Notes: generated from the letters alone by a model not told the origin. Shown: positions 1 through 7,057, numbered from the stretch's first letter. The stretch: DNA of 7,297 nucleotides from JBHIBA01 sp046758845 (GCA_046758845.1 JBHIBA010000235.1:1-7297), one strand, 5' to 3'. Made by a program: numbers and translations.

Positions 1-38
1 GGACAGTTTTCAAAATGTCCCCCCAGGAAACTGTGTCC
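1..38. repeat. Imperfect inverted repeat downstream of lepB
   Basis: Two overlapping pairings are visible. GGACA (1-5) pairs with TGTCC (16-20) around TTTT and AAAA. ACAGTTT (3-9) is perfectly complementary to AAACTGT (28-34), with GG (1-2) and CC (37-38) extending it across a 2-nt bulge. It lies immediately after the lepB stop, so it could act as an mRNA 3' end structure, but no clear T-run follows it on the minus strand. It could equally be the edge of a short palindromic or mobile-element-derived repeat cut by the window boundary. Function is not known. Confidence 0.4.
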
Positions 39-40
39 CT

Positions 41-802
41 TCAGAACAGCGACTGCCCGAAGCGGCCCCAGCGGACGTTTTGAGGAAGGAGGCAGGAGGG
101 ACCGGGCCTGCGGCAGGACCAGTAGATGATAAAGGCCTCACCGCGGATCTTGTCCTTGTCGAGGAATCCCCAGGCCCGGCTGTCCAGCGAGTTGTCGCGG
201 TTATCCCCCATCATGAACAGGTGGCCTTCCGGGACGCGGACCGGACCGTACCGTCCCCGGGTCGCGAAAGCGCCCTGCTCGCCCAATTCTTCGTACTTGG
301 CGTAGGACTCATTTATCGCTTCGCCGTTGATCAGGACCAGCCGGCCGCGCACTTCCACGACCTCGCCCGGAAGCCCGACGACCCGCTTGATGAAGTCTCG
401 GCTCTCATCCTTTGGGAACCGGAAGACCACGATGTCGCCGCGTTTCACTTCCTTGAAGCGGAAATGGTAGTCGAAGGGGAGCAGGCGGGTGAGGCTGCGG
501 ATCGCATCCCCGAAGACGGGCACCACCTCGAACATCTCCGCCAGGTCATATTTGCTCCACGTCCGGTAAAGCACCTTGTTGACCAGGATGTGGTCCCCGA
601 TCTGAAGGGTGTCCTTCATGGAACCCGACGGGATCTTGAAGGCCTGGACCATAAACGCTCTCAGGAAGAGCGCAAGCAGGATGGCCAGAACGATGGCCTC
701 GGTGTACTCGCGAAAGACGCTCTTTTTCTTCTTCGTCTTTTTGGTTTCCGGCGGCCGGCGGGCGCGCTTCTCTAAGGCATCGAGCTTTCTTGTCTTGGCC
801 AT
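41..802 (-). CDS. lepB: Signal peptidase I (type I leader peptidase)
   Basis: This 253-aa membrane serine protease (peptidase family S26) removes Sec and Tat signal peptides on the outer face of the inner membrane. A lysine/arginine-rich cytoplasmic tail (1-32) precedes one transmembrane segment (about 35-52). Box B, with PSGSM at 58-62, supplies the nucleophile Ser61. Box D, with FIKRVVGLPGE at 137-147, supplies the general base Lys139. Box E, with GDNRDNSLDSR at 199-209, completes the catalytic core. About 40 residues (79-119) lie between box C and box D, more than in minimal S26 enzymes, and two cysteines sit near the C-terminus (CRRPGPSC). The ATG start gives a normal topology; a weak GGTGA lies just upstream. 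It follows lepA, as in the classic lepA-lepB order, but a 138-bp gap with a good -10 element suggests its own promoter as well. Family assignment is very secure. Confidence 0.96.
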   Translation of the reverse strand: MAKTRKLDALEKRARRPPETKKTKKKKSVFREYTEAIVLAILLALFLRAFMVQAFKIPSGSMKDTLQIGDHILVNKVLYRTWSKYDLAEMFEVVPVFGDAIRSLTRLLPFDYHFRFKEVKRGDIVVFRFPKDESRDFIKRVVGLPGEVVEVRGRLVLINGEAINESYAKYEELGEQGAFATRGRYGPVRVPEGHLFMMGDNRDNSLDSRAWGFLDKDKIRGEAFIIYWSCRRPGPSCLLPQNVRWGRFGQSLF

Positions 803-898
803 TGTGTCACCGAGGTCGCTGCTACGGGGTCAGGATTTCGGAGCGCAGAGGGCGGCTTGCCCGTGCCTCCTGCCATTCATCACTCTCCGTGGGCAATC

Positions 899-904
899 AT
901 TATA
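899..904 (-). promoter_or_regulatory. Candidate -10 element for lepB
   Basis: The minus strand reads TATAAT here, a perfect sigma70-type -10 hexamer, in the gap between the lepA stop and the lepB start. It would put transcription initiation near position 892 and leave a leader of about 90 nt before lepB. No strong -35 exists at 16-18 bp: the nearest TTG-containing hexamer, TTGCGG, is only about 14 bp away. In GC-rich DNA an exact TATAAT is uncommon by chance, but the missing -35 keeps this tentative. Confidence 0.4.
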
Positions 905-940
905 CTTCCTTTCGCGGGCCGCAAGAGAGAGGGGGCAAGG

Positions 941-2752
941 TTAATTCGCTCCGCCCTTCGTGACGTTCAGCACCGACATGAAGGCCTCCTGGGGAACTTC
1001 GATCCGTCCCACCCGTTTCATTCGCTTCTTGCCTTCCTTCTGCTTCTCCAGGAGCTTGCGCTTTCGGGTTACGTCGCCCCCGTAACACTTCGCCGTGACC
1101 TGCTTTCGCAGGGGCTGAACGCTCTCGCGCGCGATGACCCGGCTGCCGACGGCCGCCTGGATCACGACCTCGAAGAGCTGCCGGGGAATGATCCCCCGCA
1201 TCTTCTCCACCAGGGCCCGGCCGTGAGAGTAGGCCTTCTCCTTGTGAATGATCAGAGACAGGGCGTCCACGGGCTCGCCGTTCAGTAAGAGGTCCAGCTT
1301 CACCAGGTCGGAGGGCCGAAAATCCATGGGTTTATAGTCGAAAGAGGCGTACCCGCGGCTGATCGACTTCAACCGGTCGTAATAGTCAAACAGGATCTCG
1401 GACAGGGGAAGTTCGTACTCCAAAAGGGTGAGTTGGGCGTCCAGGTATTCCAGTCGCTTCTGGGCGCCCCGCTTCTCCTGGCACAGCTTGATGACGCCGC
1501 CCAGGTACTCGGAGGGAACGACGATGGACCCGCGCACGTACGGCTCTTCAATCCGGTCGATGCGGCCCGCCGGGGGAAGCCGGGTCGGGTTCTCCACATG
1601 CGTCACCTGCCCGTCGGTGGTGTTCACCCGGAAGGCCACGGTGGGCGAGGTGATCAACAGGGTGAGGTCGTACTCCCGCTCCAGTCGCTCGCGGATGACG
1701 TCCATGTGCAGAAGCCCCAGAAATCCGCAGCGAAAGCCGAACCCCAGAGCGGCCGAGGTCTCGGCCTCATAGGTAAAGGCCGTATCGTTCAGGTGCAACT
1801 TTTCCAGGGCCGCCTGGAGGGACTCATATCCGGTCCCCTCCACCGGGTACAGGCCGCAAAAGACCATGGGCTTGGGCTCCTTGTAACCCGGAAAGGCAGA
1901 GGCGGTGGGGCGGCGGACTTCGGTCACGGTATCGCCCACTTTGATGTCAGCGATTTGTTTGATGCTGGCCATCAGGTATCCGACCTCCCCCGCCCGCAAG
2001 ACCCCGACGGCCCGCAACGCCGGCGTGAGCACACCCACCTCGTTGACTTGGTAGCGAAGGCCGGTGGCCATCATCTCGATGTCCATTCCCACCCGGAGGG
2101 CCCCGTCGATCATCCGGACCAGAATGACCGCTCCCCGGTAGGAGTCGAACCAGCAGTCGACGATGAGCGCCTTCAGCGCATCCTGGGGATCTCCATCAGG
2201 CGGCCGCATGCGCCGGACGATCGCCTCCAGCAGTTCCCGAACCCCCGTCCCTTCCTTGGCGCTGACGTTGAAAATTTCTTCTTCCTTCACGCCGAGAAGC
2301 TCCATCACCTGGCGCGACACCCGAACGGGGTCGGCCGTCGGAAGGTCGATCTTGTTGATGACGGGCAGGATGGTCAGGTCAGCATCCAGAGCCAGGTAGG
2401 TGTTCGCCAGGGTCTGGGCCTGGATCCCCTGGGCCGCATCCACCACCAAGAGAACACCCTCACAGGCGGCGAGGCTGCGCGAGACCTCGTACGTGAAATC
2501 CACGTGTCCCGGCGTGTCGATGAGATTCAGGACGTACGCCCGGCCGTCCTTGGCCCGATAGGCCATCCGCGCCGTCCGGGCCTTGATCGTGATTCCCCGC
2601 TCGCGCTCGATCGCCATGGAGTCCAGGTACTGGTTCATCATTTCCCGGGCGGTCACGGTCTGGGTGAGCTCGAGCATTCGGTCGGCCAGGGTGGACTTGC
2701 CGTGATCGATGTGGGCGATGATGGAAAAGTTTCGGAGGTGGGAGAGGTTCAT
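941..2752 (-). CDS. lepA: Elongation factor 4 (LepA), ribosomal GTPase
   Basis: This 603-aa translational GTPase is close to the usual 595-605 aa. LepA/EF4 binds the ribosome, can back-translocate tRNAs and assists 30S maturation. The G domain is complete: G1 AHIDHGKST (13-21), G2 with RGITIKA (52-58), G3 DTPGH (79-83), G4 NKID (133-136) and G5 SAK (164-166). His83 is the residue expected to activate hydrolysis. EF-G-like domains II, III and V follow, and then the LepA-specific C-terminal domain with its basic signature AKCYGGDVTRKRKLLEKQK. The frame stays open further upstream, but the start MNLSHLRNFSIIAHIDHG matches the family, and upstream sequence belongs to the neighbouring isomerase gene read in another frame. 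The ATG overlaps that gene's TGA (ATGA), and no Shine-Dalgarno sequence precedes it, so translation is probably coupled to the upstream gene. Confidence 0.97.
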   Translation of the reverse strand: MNLSHLRNFSIIAHIDHGKSTLADRMLELTQTVTAREMMNQYLDSMAIERERGITIKARTARMAYRAKDGRAYVLNLIDTPGHVDFTYEVSRSLAACEGVLLVVDAAQGIQAQTLANTYLALDADLTILPVINKIDLPTADPVRVSRQVMELLGVKEEEIFNVSAKEGTGVRELLEAIVRRMRPPDGDPQDALKALIVDCWFDSYRGAVILVRMIDGALRVGMDIEMMATGLRYQVNEVGVLTPALRAVGVLRAGEVGYLMASIKQIADIKVGDTVTEVRRPTASAFPGYKEPKPMVFCGLYPVEGTGYESLQAALEKLHLNDTAFTYEAETSAALGFGFRCGFLGLLHMDVIRERLEREYDLTLLITSPTVAFRVNTTDGQVTHVENPTRLPPAGRIDRIEEPYVRGSIVVPSEYLGGVIKLCQEKRGAQKRLEYLDAQLTLLEYELPLSEILFDYYDRLKSISRGYASFDYKPMDFRPSDLVKLDLLLNGEPVDALSLIIHKEKAYSHGRALVEKMRGIIPRQLFEVVIQAAVGSRVIARESVQPLRKQVTAKCYGGDVTRKRKLLEKQKEGKKRMKRVGRIEVPQEAFMSVLNVTKGGAN

Positions 2753-3849
2753 TGCGCGGGCGAAGGGGCGGCGAGGGCTTTTTTGAGGTCCTCGATGGCG
2801 GGCACCGGCAACGGGTCCACGCGGTTCAGCACGGCGAGGTAGCAGGACACAAAGTCGCCCAGCACAACGAGAGAAAACAGCCGCGCCAGCCGGCTCTCCC
2901 CCCGGGACTGAACGGTGATCGTGCCGGAGACGTGGGGAGCGATCAGCTCCCGCGTGATCTCCCGGCGCCGCGCCATCCGTTCGCCGTCCTCCAAGTCTTC
3001 CAGAAAGATCACGTAAACGGCCTTTTGCGTCAGCCCTGAGAGGGACGGCCAACCGGCGATCTCGTTGTGATTCATCTCGGGCAGGACGTTGGAGGTCGCC
3101 CAATTCTTGCTGTTCTCGTGGAATTGGCCCCGCCAGCGCACTGCAACGGCGCCCGTCCGGCCCTCGACGCCGTAGACGGCCGGGACCCGGCCGTGAAGCA
3201 AGACCGCCAGGCTCTTGGCCGGGTTTCCAGCGGTCGGCGCCTCGGGTCCGTAAGCCCGAACGAGCTCCAAGAGAACCTCTCCGGTCTCCCCGATGGCGGA
3301 ATCCTGATCGTTCGCGAGTCCCAACTCCTGCGCCAACGCGAGCACCGGTAGGAAGAGATAACTCAAAGCCTGACGCGGTGGAAGGCCCCGGGGAACCGGG
3401 AAAACCGCTTTGCCGGCCCGTCGGCATTCCTCCTCGAGGGCGCCGCCGGTGGTGACGCCGGCCACTTCCGCCCCCCGCTCCAGGGCGTCGGCGAAGGAGG
3501 ATAGGGTCTCCTCCGTGTTGCCCGAGTAGCTGACGGCTATGAAAAGCGTGTTCGGGTTCACGAAACCCGGGCACGAATATGAGCGGTGGACGATCAGCGG
3601 GACGATCAGCGAATCGCCCAAACAGGACCGAAGCAGGTCACCGCCGATGGCCGAGCCGCCCATTCCGGAGATCACCACGTGGCGAAACCCGGAGGTCCTC
3701 GCTCCTTCCGGCAGCCGGACGCCCTGGGCCAGCGCGGCGGCGCTTCGCCACTGTTCGGGCCACTGGGCCAGCAGACCGAACATCCCGTTCGGGTCCTGGA
3801 GAGCGATGCGGCCGGGGTCGTCGAGGATCGCCGCTTCGGCCTTCCCCAA
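2749..3849 (-). CDS. Bifunctional phosphoglucose/phosphomannose isomerase family protein
   Basis: This 366-aa cytoplasmic enzyme of the SIS-domain PGI/PMI family interconverts glucose-6-P, or mannose-6-P, with fructose-6-P. The first SIS domain carries VISGMGGSAIGGD (59-71), the phosphosugar-binding glycine-rich loop, and AVSYSGNTEET (105-115), the typical SIS serine/threonine loop. EMNHNE (258-263) matches the family's conserved Glu/His active-site segment. Length is slightly above the usual 320-360 aa. The start is TTG: the family's N-terminal LDDP-type motif appears at residues 9-12, no in-frame ATG or GTG precedes it, and GGGAG lies 8 nt upstream on the minus strand (3858-3862). It is the first gene of the leftward group and overlaps lepA by 4 nt. 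Whether it uses glucose-6-P, mannose-6-P or both cannot be read from sequence. SIS-family assignment is secure; the bifunctional name follows homology. Confidence 0.9.
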   Translation of the reverse strand: MGKAEAAILDDPGRIALQDPNGMFGLLAQWPEQWRSAAALAQGVRLPEGARTSGFRHVVISGMGGSAIGGDLLRSCLGDSLIVPLIVHRSYSCPGFVNPNTLFIAVSYSGNTEETLSSFADALERGAEVAGVTTGGALEEECRRAGKAVFPVPRGLPPRQALSYLFLPVLALAQELGLANDQDSAIGETGEVLLELVRAYGPEAPTAGNPAKSLAVLLHGRVPAVYGVEGRTGAVAVRWRGQFHENSKNWATSNVLPEMNHNEIAGWPSLSGLTQKAVYVIFLEDLEDGERMARRREITRELIAPHVSGTITVQSRGESRLARLFSLVVLGDFVSCYLAVLNRVDPLPVPAIEDLKKALAAPSPAQ

Positions 3850-3857
3850 TGTTAATG

Positions 3858-3862
3858 CTCCC
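3858..3862 (-). promoter_or_regulatory. Shine-Dalgarno supporting the TTG start of the isomerase gene
   Basis: GGGAG on the minus strand ends 8 nt before the TTG at 3849-3847, a favourable spacing. Together with the absence of in-frame ATG or GTG upstream, it supports TTG initiation. Confidence 0.55.
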
Positions 3863-3914
3863 GATTGTCCGGCAATCTCCCGCTTGGCCCGCTGAACCCG
3901 CCAAAAAAAATCCC

Positions 3915-3943
3915 TTTACAGCCGGGCGGCCAAGGGGTAAGGT
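3915..3943 (+). promoter_or_regulatory. Candidate promoter for the htrA pair
   Basis: TTTACA (3915-3920) is one mismatch from the sigma70 -35 consensus. Exactly 17 bp later comes TAAGGT (3938-3943), which keeps the most important -10 positions (T1, A2, T6). Initiation would fall near 3950, about 100 nt before the first protease gene. This is pattern matching only. No clear heat-shock or envelope-stress sigma motif was seen. Confidence 0.3.
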
Positions 3944-3967
3944 CTACGTAATACCCGAAGGAAGAGT

Positions 3968-3973
3968 TGTCAA
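3968..3973 (-). promoter_or_regulatory. Perfect -35 (TTGACA) facing the isomerase-lepA operon
   Basis: The minus strand reads TTGACA at this site, an exact sigma70 -35 hexamer. Downstream, TATTAC occurs at only 14 bp spacing and a poorer TACGTA at 17 bp, so the -10 is uncertain. It would overlap the rightward promoter candidate, making the two divergent transcripts start within the same 80 bp or so. Confidence 0.3.
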
Positions 3974-4053
3974 ACCACAAGATTGAAGCATGAAAGCCCA
4001 CCGCGGGAGCGTTGATCCCCGGCCCCGAGGGCTTTTGCTTCGTGTGGGTATTT

Positions 4054-5496
4054 ATGAGAATGGGCCGGTTAAGCAGGTGTTTCCGACGTCGTCCTATCGC
4101 CCTTTTTCCCGCCGTTCTGGCCCTTTTCGTATGGCTCGGGCCTTCGGCCGGATGGTCGGCCAGCCGGGAGCACCCATTTGGAAGTCGGATCTTCGTCAAG
4201 GTCGCCCAGGCCTCCAGGAAAACCGTCGTCAACATCAGCACCACCGATAAAGTCCGCGGCTGGAAACTTCCCCGCCTGAGACGGTTCCTCGCGCCCTGGA
4301 AGGAGCGAGAGAAACCCAAGAGCTTCTTCGATCGATTCGCCCCCGACTTCGGCCCGCAGAGCCGCCGTGATTCGCGCCACAGCCTGGGCTCCGGCTTTAT
4401 CGTCGACCCCAAAGGCTACATCCTGACCAATTACCACGTCGTCGAACGATCCGGGGCCATCCACGTCACGCTAGAGGACCGGAGCGAATACACGGCCCGG
4501 ATCATAGGAGCCGACCCACAGACCGACATCGCCTTGCTGAAGATCGATGCCGGGCGCGCATTGCCGGCGGGCCGGCTCGGCAACTCCGACCGCCTGGAGG
4601 TGGGGGAGTGGGTGATGGCCATTGGCAGCCCGTTCGGTCTGGCCCATACGATAACCGTCGGGGTGGTCAGCGCCAAGGGCCGCGTGATCGGCTCCGGCCC
4701 GCTGGACGACTACATCCAAACCGATGCCTACATCAACGTGGGAAATTCGGGCGGTCCCCTTGTGAACACCGAAGGAGAGGTCGTGGGGATGAACACGGCC
4801 ATCGTCGCCGAGAGCTTGGGGATCGGTTTTGCCATCCCCATCAACATCGCCAAAGCCATCCTTCGGGACCTGAGAATCTACGGACGCCCCCGCCGGGGAT
4901 GGCTGGGTGTTTCCGTCCGGGAGATGGACCCCCAACTGGCCAAAACCCTGGGTTTGTCCGGCCGGGCAGGCGCCTGGGTGTCGGGGGTGGCGCGCGCGGG
5001 GCCGGCAGAAACCGCAGGGATTCGAAAGGGTGACGTGATCGTCGAGTTCAACGGGCGGCCCATCCGCGAAAAGCAGGAGCTTCTGAAATGGGTGGCCACT
5101 GCGCGACCGGGCTCCCGGGCGCGATTGAAGGTGTTCCGCAAAGGCCGGCGGCTGGAGGTGGCCGTCTACGTGCGCGCCGCGAAAGACGGCAGGGTGGTCA
5201 CGAACCGGGCCAGCAGGCAACTGGGCCTGCAAGTGACACCGATGACCGGGAGGCTGGCCCGCCGGATGAGACTTGACCGGCCGAGGGGCGTTGTGGTTTC
5301 CTCGGTGCAGGACGGTAGCCCCGCGCAGGAGGGAGGCCTTCAGGAGGGAGACGTCATCTTGGAAATCAACCGCAGGCCCGTCCGCGACGTGAACGACTAC
5401 AGGCGTCTGATCCGCCGGGCGGCCGAAGAGAAATCGGTGCTTCTGTTAATCCGACGGAATCAAAACTCCATCTTCCTCGCGTTGAGAAAGACCTGA
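4054..5496 (+). CDS. degP: HtrA/Do-family periplasmic serine protease (first of tandem pair)
   Basis: This 480-aa exported chaperone-protease (S1C family) degrades or refolds misfolded envelope proteins. A basic n-region (RLSRCFRRR) and hydrophobic core (about 14-29) form a Sec signal peptide with cleavage likely near 36-37. The chymotrypsin-like domain has the triad His128 (TNYHVV), Asp158 (QTDIALL) and Ser232 (GNSGGP). PDZ1 spans about 282-374, with the GWLGVSV entry, and PDZ2 about 386-480. The loop before the nucleophile reads INVGNSGGP, with Val where most relatives have Pro. The frame is open from a TTG at 4012, and GTG (4042) and ATG (4060) are alternatives; I chose ATG 4054 because it gives a compact signal peptide, although no good Shine-Dalgarno precedes it. 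A close paralog follows 26 nt downstream, probably in one transcript. The DegP versus DegQ name cannot be settled; family is certain. Confidence 0.93.
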   Translation: MRMGRLSRCFRRRPIALFPAVLALFVWLGPSAGWSASREHPFGSRIFVKVAQASRKTVVNISTTDKVRGWKLPRLRRFLAPWKEREKPKSFFDRFAPDFGPQSRRDSRHSLGSGFIVDPKGYILTNYHVVERSGAIHVTLEDRSEYTARIIGADPQTDIALLKIDAGRALPAGRLGNSDRLEVGEWVMAIGSPFGLAHTITVGVVSAKGRVIGSGPLDDYIQTDAYINVGNSGGPLVNTEGEVVGMNTAIVAESLGIGFAIPINIAKAILRDLRIYGRPRRGWLGVSVREMDPQLAKTLGLSGRAGAWVSGVARAGPAETAGIRKGDVIVEFNGRPIREKQELLKWVATARPGSRARLKVFRKGRRLEVAVYVRAAKDGRVVTNRASRQLGLQVTPMTGRLARRMRLDRPRGVVVSSVQDGSPAQEGGLQEGDVILEINRRPVRDVNDYRRLIRRAAEEKSVLLLIRRNQNSIFLALRKT

Positions 5497-5522
5497 ACCC
5501 CGTCCCGCTTCTCCCCGTCTCC

Positions 5523-6923
5523 ATGAAGCCCTGCCTTCTTTTCCCTCTTCCCGGATGCAGGACCATCTGCGCACTGCTTCTCCTGGCGGTGTCCGCGCTC
5601 CCGATCCGCGTCTCGGCGGAGTTCTCTCGAGAAACCCCTGTGGTCCTCGCCGTCCGGAAAGTCGGACCCGCCGTGGTCAATATCAATACCGAAGAGGTGG
5701 TTCGGGAACGGTCCCCCTTCGGCGAGCTGCCCGGTTTCTTTCCCCCCGAATTCGAGCGGTTTTTCCGGGGGTTCGGCTCTCCCCGGCAACGCAAGCGGCG
5801 CAGCCTCGGCTCCGGCGTCATCATCGATCCCAAGGGACTCATCCTCACCAACGAACACGTCATCCGCGGGGCCAGCCGGATCAAGGTCTCCCTCATCGAC
5901 CGACGAGAGTTCGAGGCCGCGGTCATCGGGGCGGACTCCCGGTCCGACCTGGCCGTGATCCGAATCCCCGCTCAAGAGCCCCTGCCCTACGTCCAGATGG
6001 GCACTTCGGGGGACCTGATGCCGGGAGAGACGGTCATCGCCATCGGGAACCCCTTCGGCCTGGGCCACACCGTGACCACGGGCGTCATCAGCGCGGTCCA
6101 CCGGGCCGTCCAGCTGGAGGGAGGGATTCAATCCGACTTCATCCAGACGGATGCGGCCATCAATCCGGGAAACTCGGGCGGTCCCCTCCTGAACATCAAC
6201 GGCGAACTCATCGGCGTCAACACGGCCATCCGGGCCCAGGCTGAGGGAATCGGCTTCTCCGTGCCCATCGACCGGGTCAGGCGGATCGTGAACGACCTGA
6301 TCCGCTTCGGCGAGATCCAGCAGGGCTGGATCGGCCTCGTCGTCCGGGACCTGACAGATCCCATCCGCCGCCAGTTCGGCTACACGTATCCTTTCGGGGC
6401 GTTCATCGTCCGCGTCATCCAGAGGAGTCCCGCCGAGCGGGCCGGCATCCGGCCGGGAATGATCCTGATGCGGATCGGCAAGAAGCCGGTGGAGTCCCGG
6501 GCCGTCTTTCTATCCGATCTGTCCGGCTACACCCAAGGCTCCGAAATGGTCCTGCAACTCTTCTCCGACGGCAAGGTCTTCAAGCGCCGGGTCCCACTGG
6601 AGGCCATGACCCCCGAGGCGGCCGGCGTCGTGGCACAGAACCGGCTGGGCATCGCCGTCCGCGACCTGACGCCCCGCATCAAGCGGCGCTACCACATCGC
6701 GGCTCCGGACGGAGTGGTCCTCGTCCAGGTCTTAGCGCAAAGCCCCGCCGGGCGGGTGGGTTTAGAGCCGGGGGACGTGATCCGGCGGATCAACAACCTT
6801 CCAATCCGCAACTTCCAGGATTTTCAAAAGGCCATCGCCTCCGGTCAGCACCTGCGCGACGTGGTTCTTCTCGTCCAGCGGGACCGCTACCGGGCCTTCG
6901 TGACGCTTCAATCAAGCGACTGA
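5523..6923 (+). CDS. degP: HtrA/Do-family periplasmic serine protease (second of tandem pair)
   Basis: This 466-aa S1C serine protease-chaperone has a signal peptide (hydrophobic about 15-28) ending in VSA, so cleavage after Ala32 is likely and the mature enzyme is periplasmic. The catalytic triad is His112 (TNEHVI), Asp142 (RSDLAVI) and Ser218 within the canonical NPGNSGGP loop. PDZ1 begins near 268 (QQGWIGLVV) and runs to about 360. PDZ2 spans about 375-466 and ends the protein. The proline/phenylalanine-rich stretch at 64-86 before the protease core is the expected position of the HtrA LA loop. The ATG is the only plausible start: the 26-nt gap to the upstream paralog is pyrimidine-rich and has no Shine-Dalgarno, so translation may depend on the upstream gene. 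The two copies share architecture but differ throughout their sequences, pointing to an old duplication. DegP or DegQ subtype is not resolved. Confidence 0.95.
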   Translation: MKPCLLFPLPGCRTICALLLLAVSALPIRVSAEFSRETPVVLAVRKVGPAVVNINTEEVVRERSPFGELPGFFPPEFERFFRGFGSPRQRKRRSLGSGVIIDPKGLILTNEHVIRGASRIKVSLIDRREFEAAVIGADSRSDLAVIRIPAQEPLPYVQMGTSGDLMPGETVIAIGNPFGLGHTVTTGVISAVHRAVQLEGGIQSDFIQTDAAINPGNSGGPLLNINGELIGVNTAIRAQAEGIGFSVPIDRVRRIVNDLIRFGEIQQGWIGLVVRDLTDPIRRQFGYTYPFGAFIVRVIQRSPAERAGIRPGMILMRIGKKPVESRAVFLSDLSGYTQGSEMVLQLFSDGKVFKRRVPLEAMTPEAAGVVAQNRLGIAVRDLTPRIKRRYHIAAPDGVVLVQVLAQSPAGRVGLEPGDVIRRINNLPIRNFQDFQKAIASGQHLRDVVLLVQRDRYRAFVTLQSSD

Positions 6924-6954
6924 CAGGGAAAACAGCTTGCGGGGGGCGCTTTTT

Positions 6955-6971
6955 GGGGGCAACGTGCCCCC
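6955..6971. repeat. Inverted repeat, 7-bp stem
   Basis: GGGGGCA (6955-6961) pairs perfectly with TGCCCCC (6965-6971) around the loop ACG. A T5 run (6950-6954) lies before it on the plus strand, so it is not a classic plus-strand intrinsic terminator. Confidence 0.6.
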
Positions 6972-6983
6972 GCGTATTCGCGG
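6970..6983. repeat. Inverted repeat, 5-bp stem with 4-nt loop
   Basis: CCGCG (6970-6974) pairs with CGCGG (6979-6983) around TATT. It shares its outer bases with the hairpins on both sides, so the three may be alternative or stacked structures. Confidence 0.45.
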
Positions 6984-7012
6984 TGCCTCGGGTCAATGAC
7001 CCTTCGGCACCG
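6981..7012. repeat. Two-tier hairpin, 7-bp outer and 5-bp inner stem
   Basis: The outer stem CGGTGCC (6981-6987) pairs with GGCACCG (7006-7012). Across a small internal loop, GGGTC (6990-6994) pairs with GACCC (6998-7002) around the triloop AAT. All twelve pairs are perfect. Confidence 0.65.
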
Positions 7013-7014
7013 CA

Positions 7015-7033
7015 GCCGGGCTGCACGCCCGGC
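7015..7033. repeat. Inverted repeat, 7-bp stem
   Basis: GCCGGGC (7015-7021) pairs perfectly with GCCCGGC (7027-7033) around TGCAC. An alternative shorter pairing, GCAGC (7012-7016 region) with GCTGC, competes with it. Confidence 0.55.
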
Positions 7034-7042
7034 GAAAACGCA

Positions 7043-7057
7043 GCAGGCCGGGCCTGC
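7043..7057. repeat. Inverted repeat, 6-bp stem
   Basis: GCAGGC (7043-7048) pairs with GCCTGC (7052-7057) around CGG. A C-rich stretch follows directly. Confidence 0.5.

Noticed and set aside
1433..2842. 469-codon plus-strand open frame opposite lepA
   Set aside because: Its His/Asp/Gly-rich translation is the typical antisense shadow of a GC-rich gene; lepA on the other strand is complete and conserved.
2753..3574. Upstream extension of the LepA reading frame by 274 codons
   Set aside because: The added sequence is the antisense-free alternate frame of the isomerase gene, and LepA orthologs start at the MNLSHLRNF position.
3990..4250. 86-codon plus-strand open frame starting at ATG 3990
   Set aside because: It is frame-shifted against the HtrA signal peptide and protease start, has no ribosome-binding site and no recognisable domain.
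3852..4412. 186-codon minus-strand open frame over the divergent region and start of the first HtrA gene
   Set aside because: No family motif, composition like a shadow frame, and it would overlap the signal peptide and protease domain of a well-supported gene.
6913..6954. Plus-strand intrinsic terminator of the second HtrA gene using CAAGC/GCTTG and the T5 run at 6950-6954
   Set aside because: The stem is only 4-5 bp with a long loop, overlaps the stop codon, and is separated from the T run by a G-rich stretch; too weak to call.
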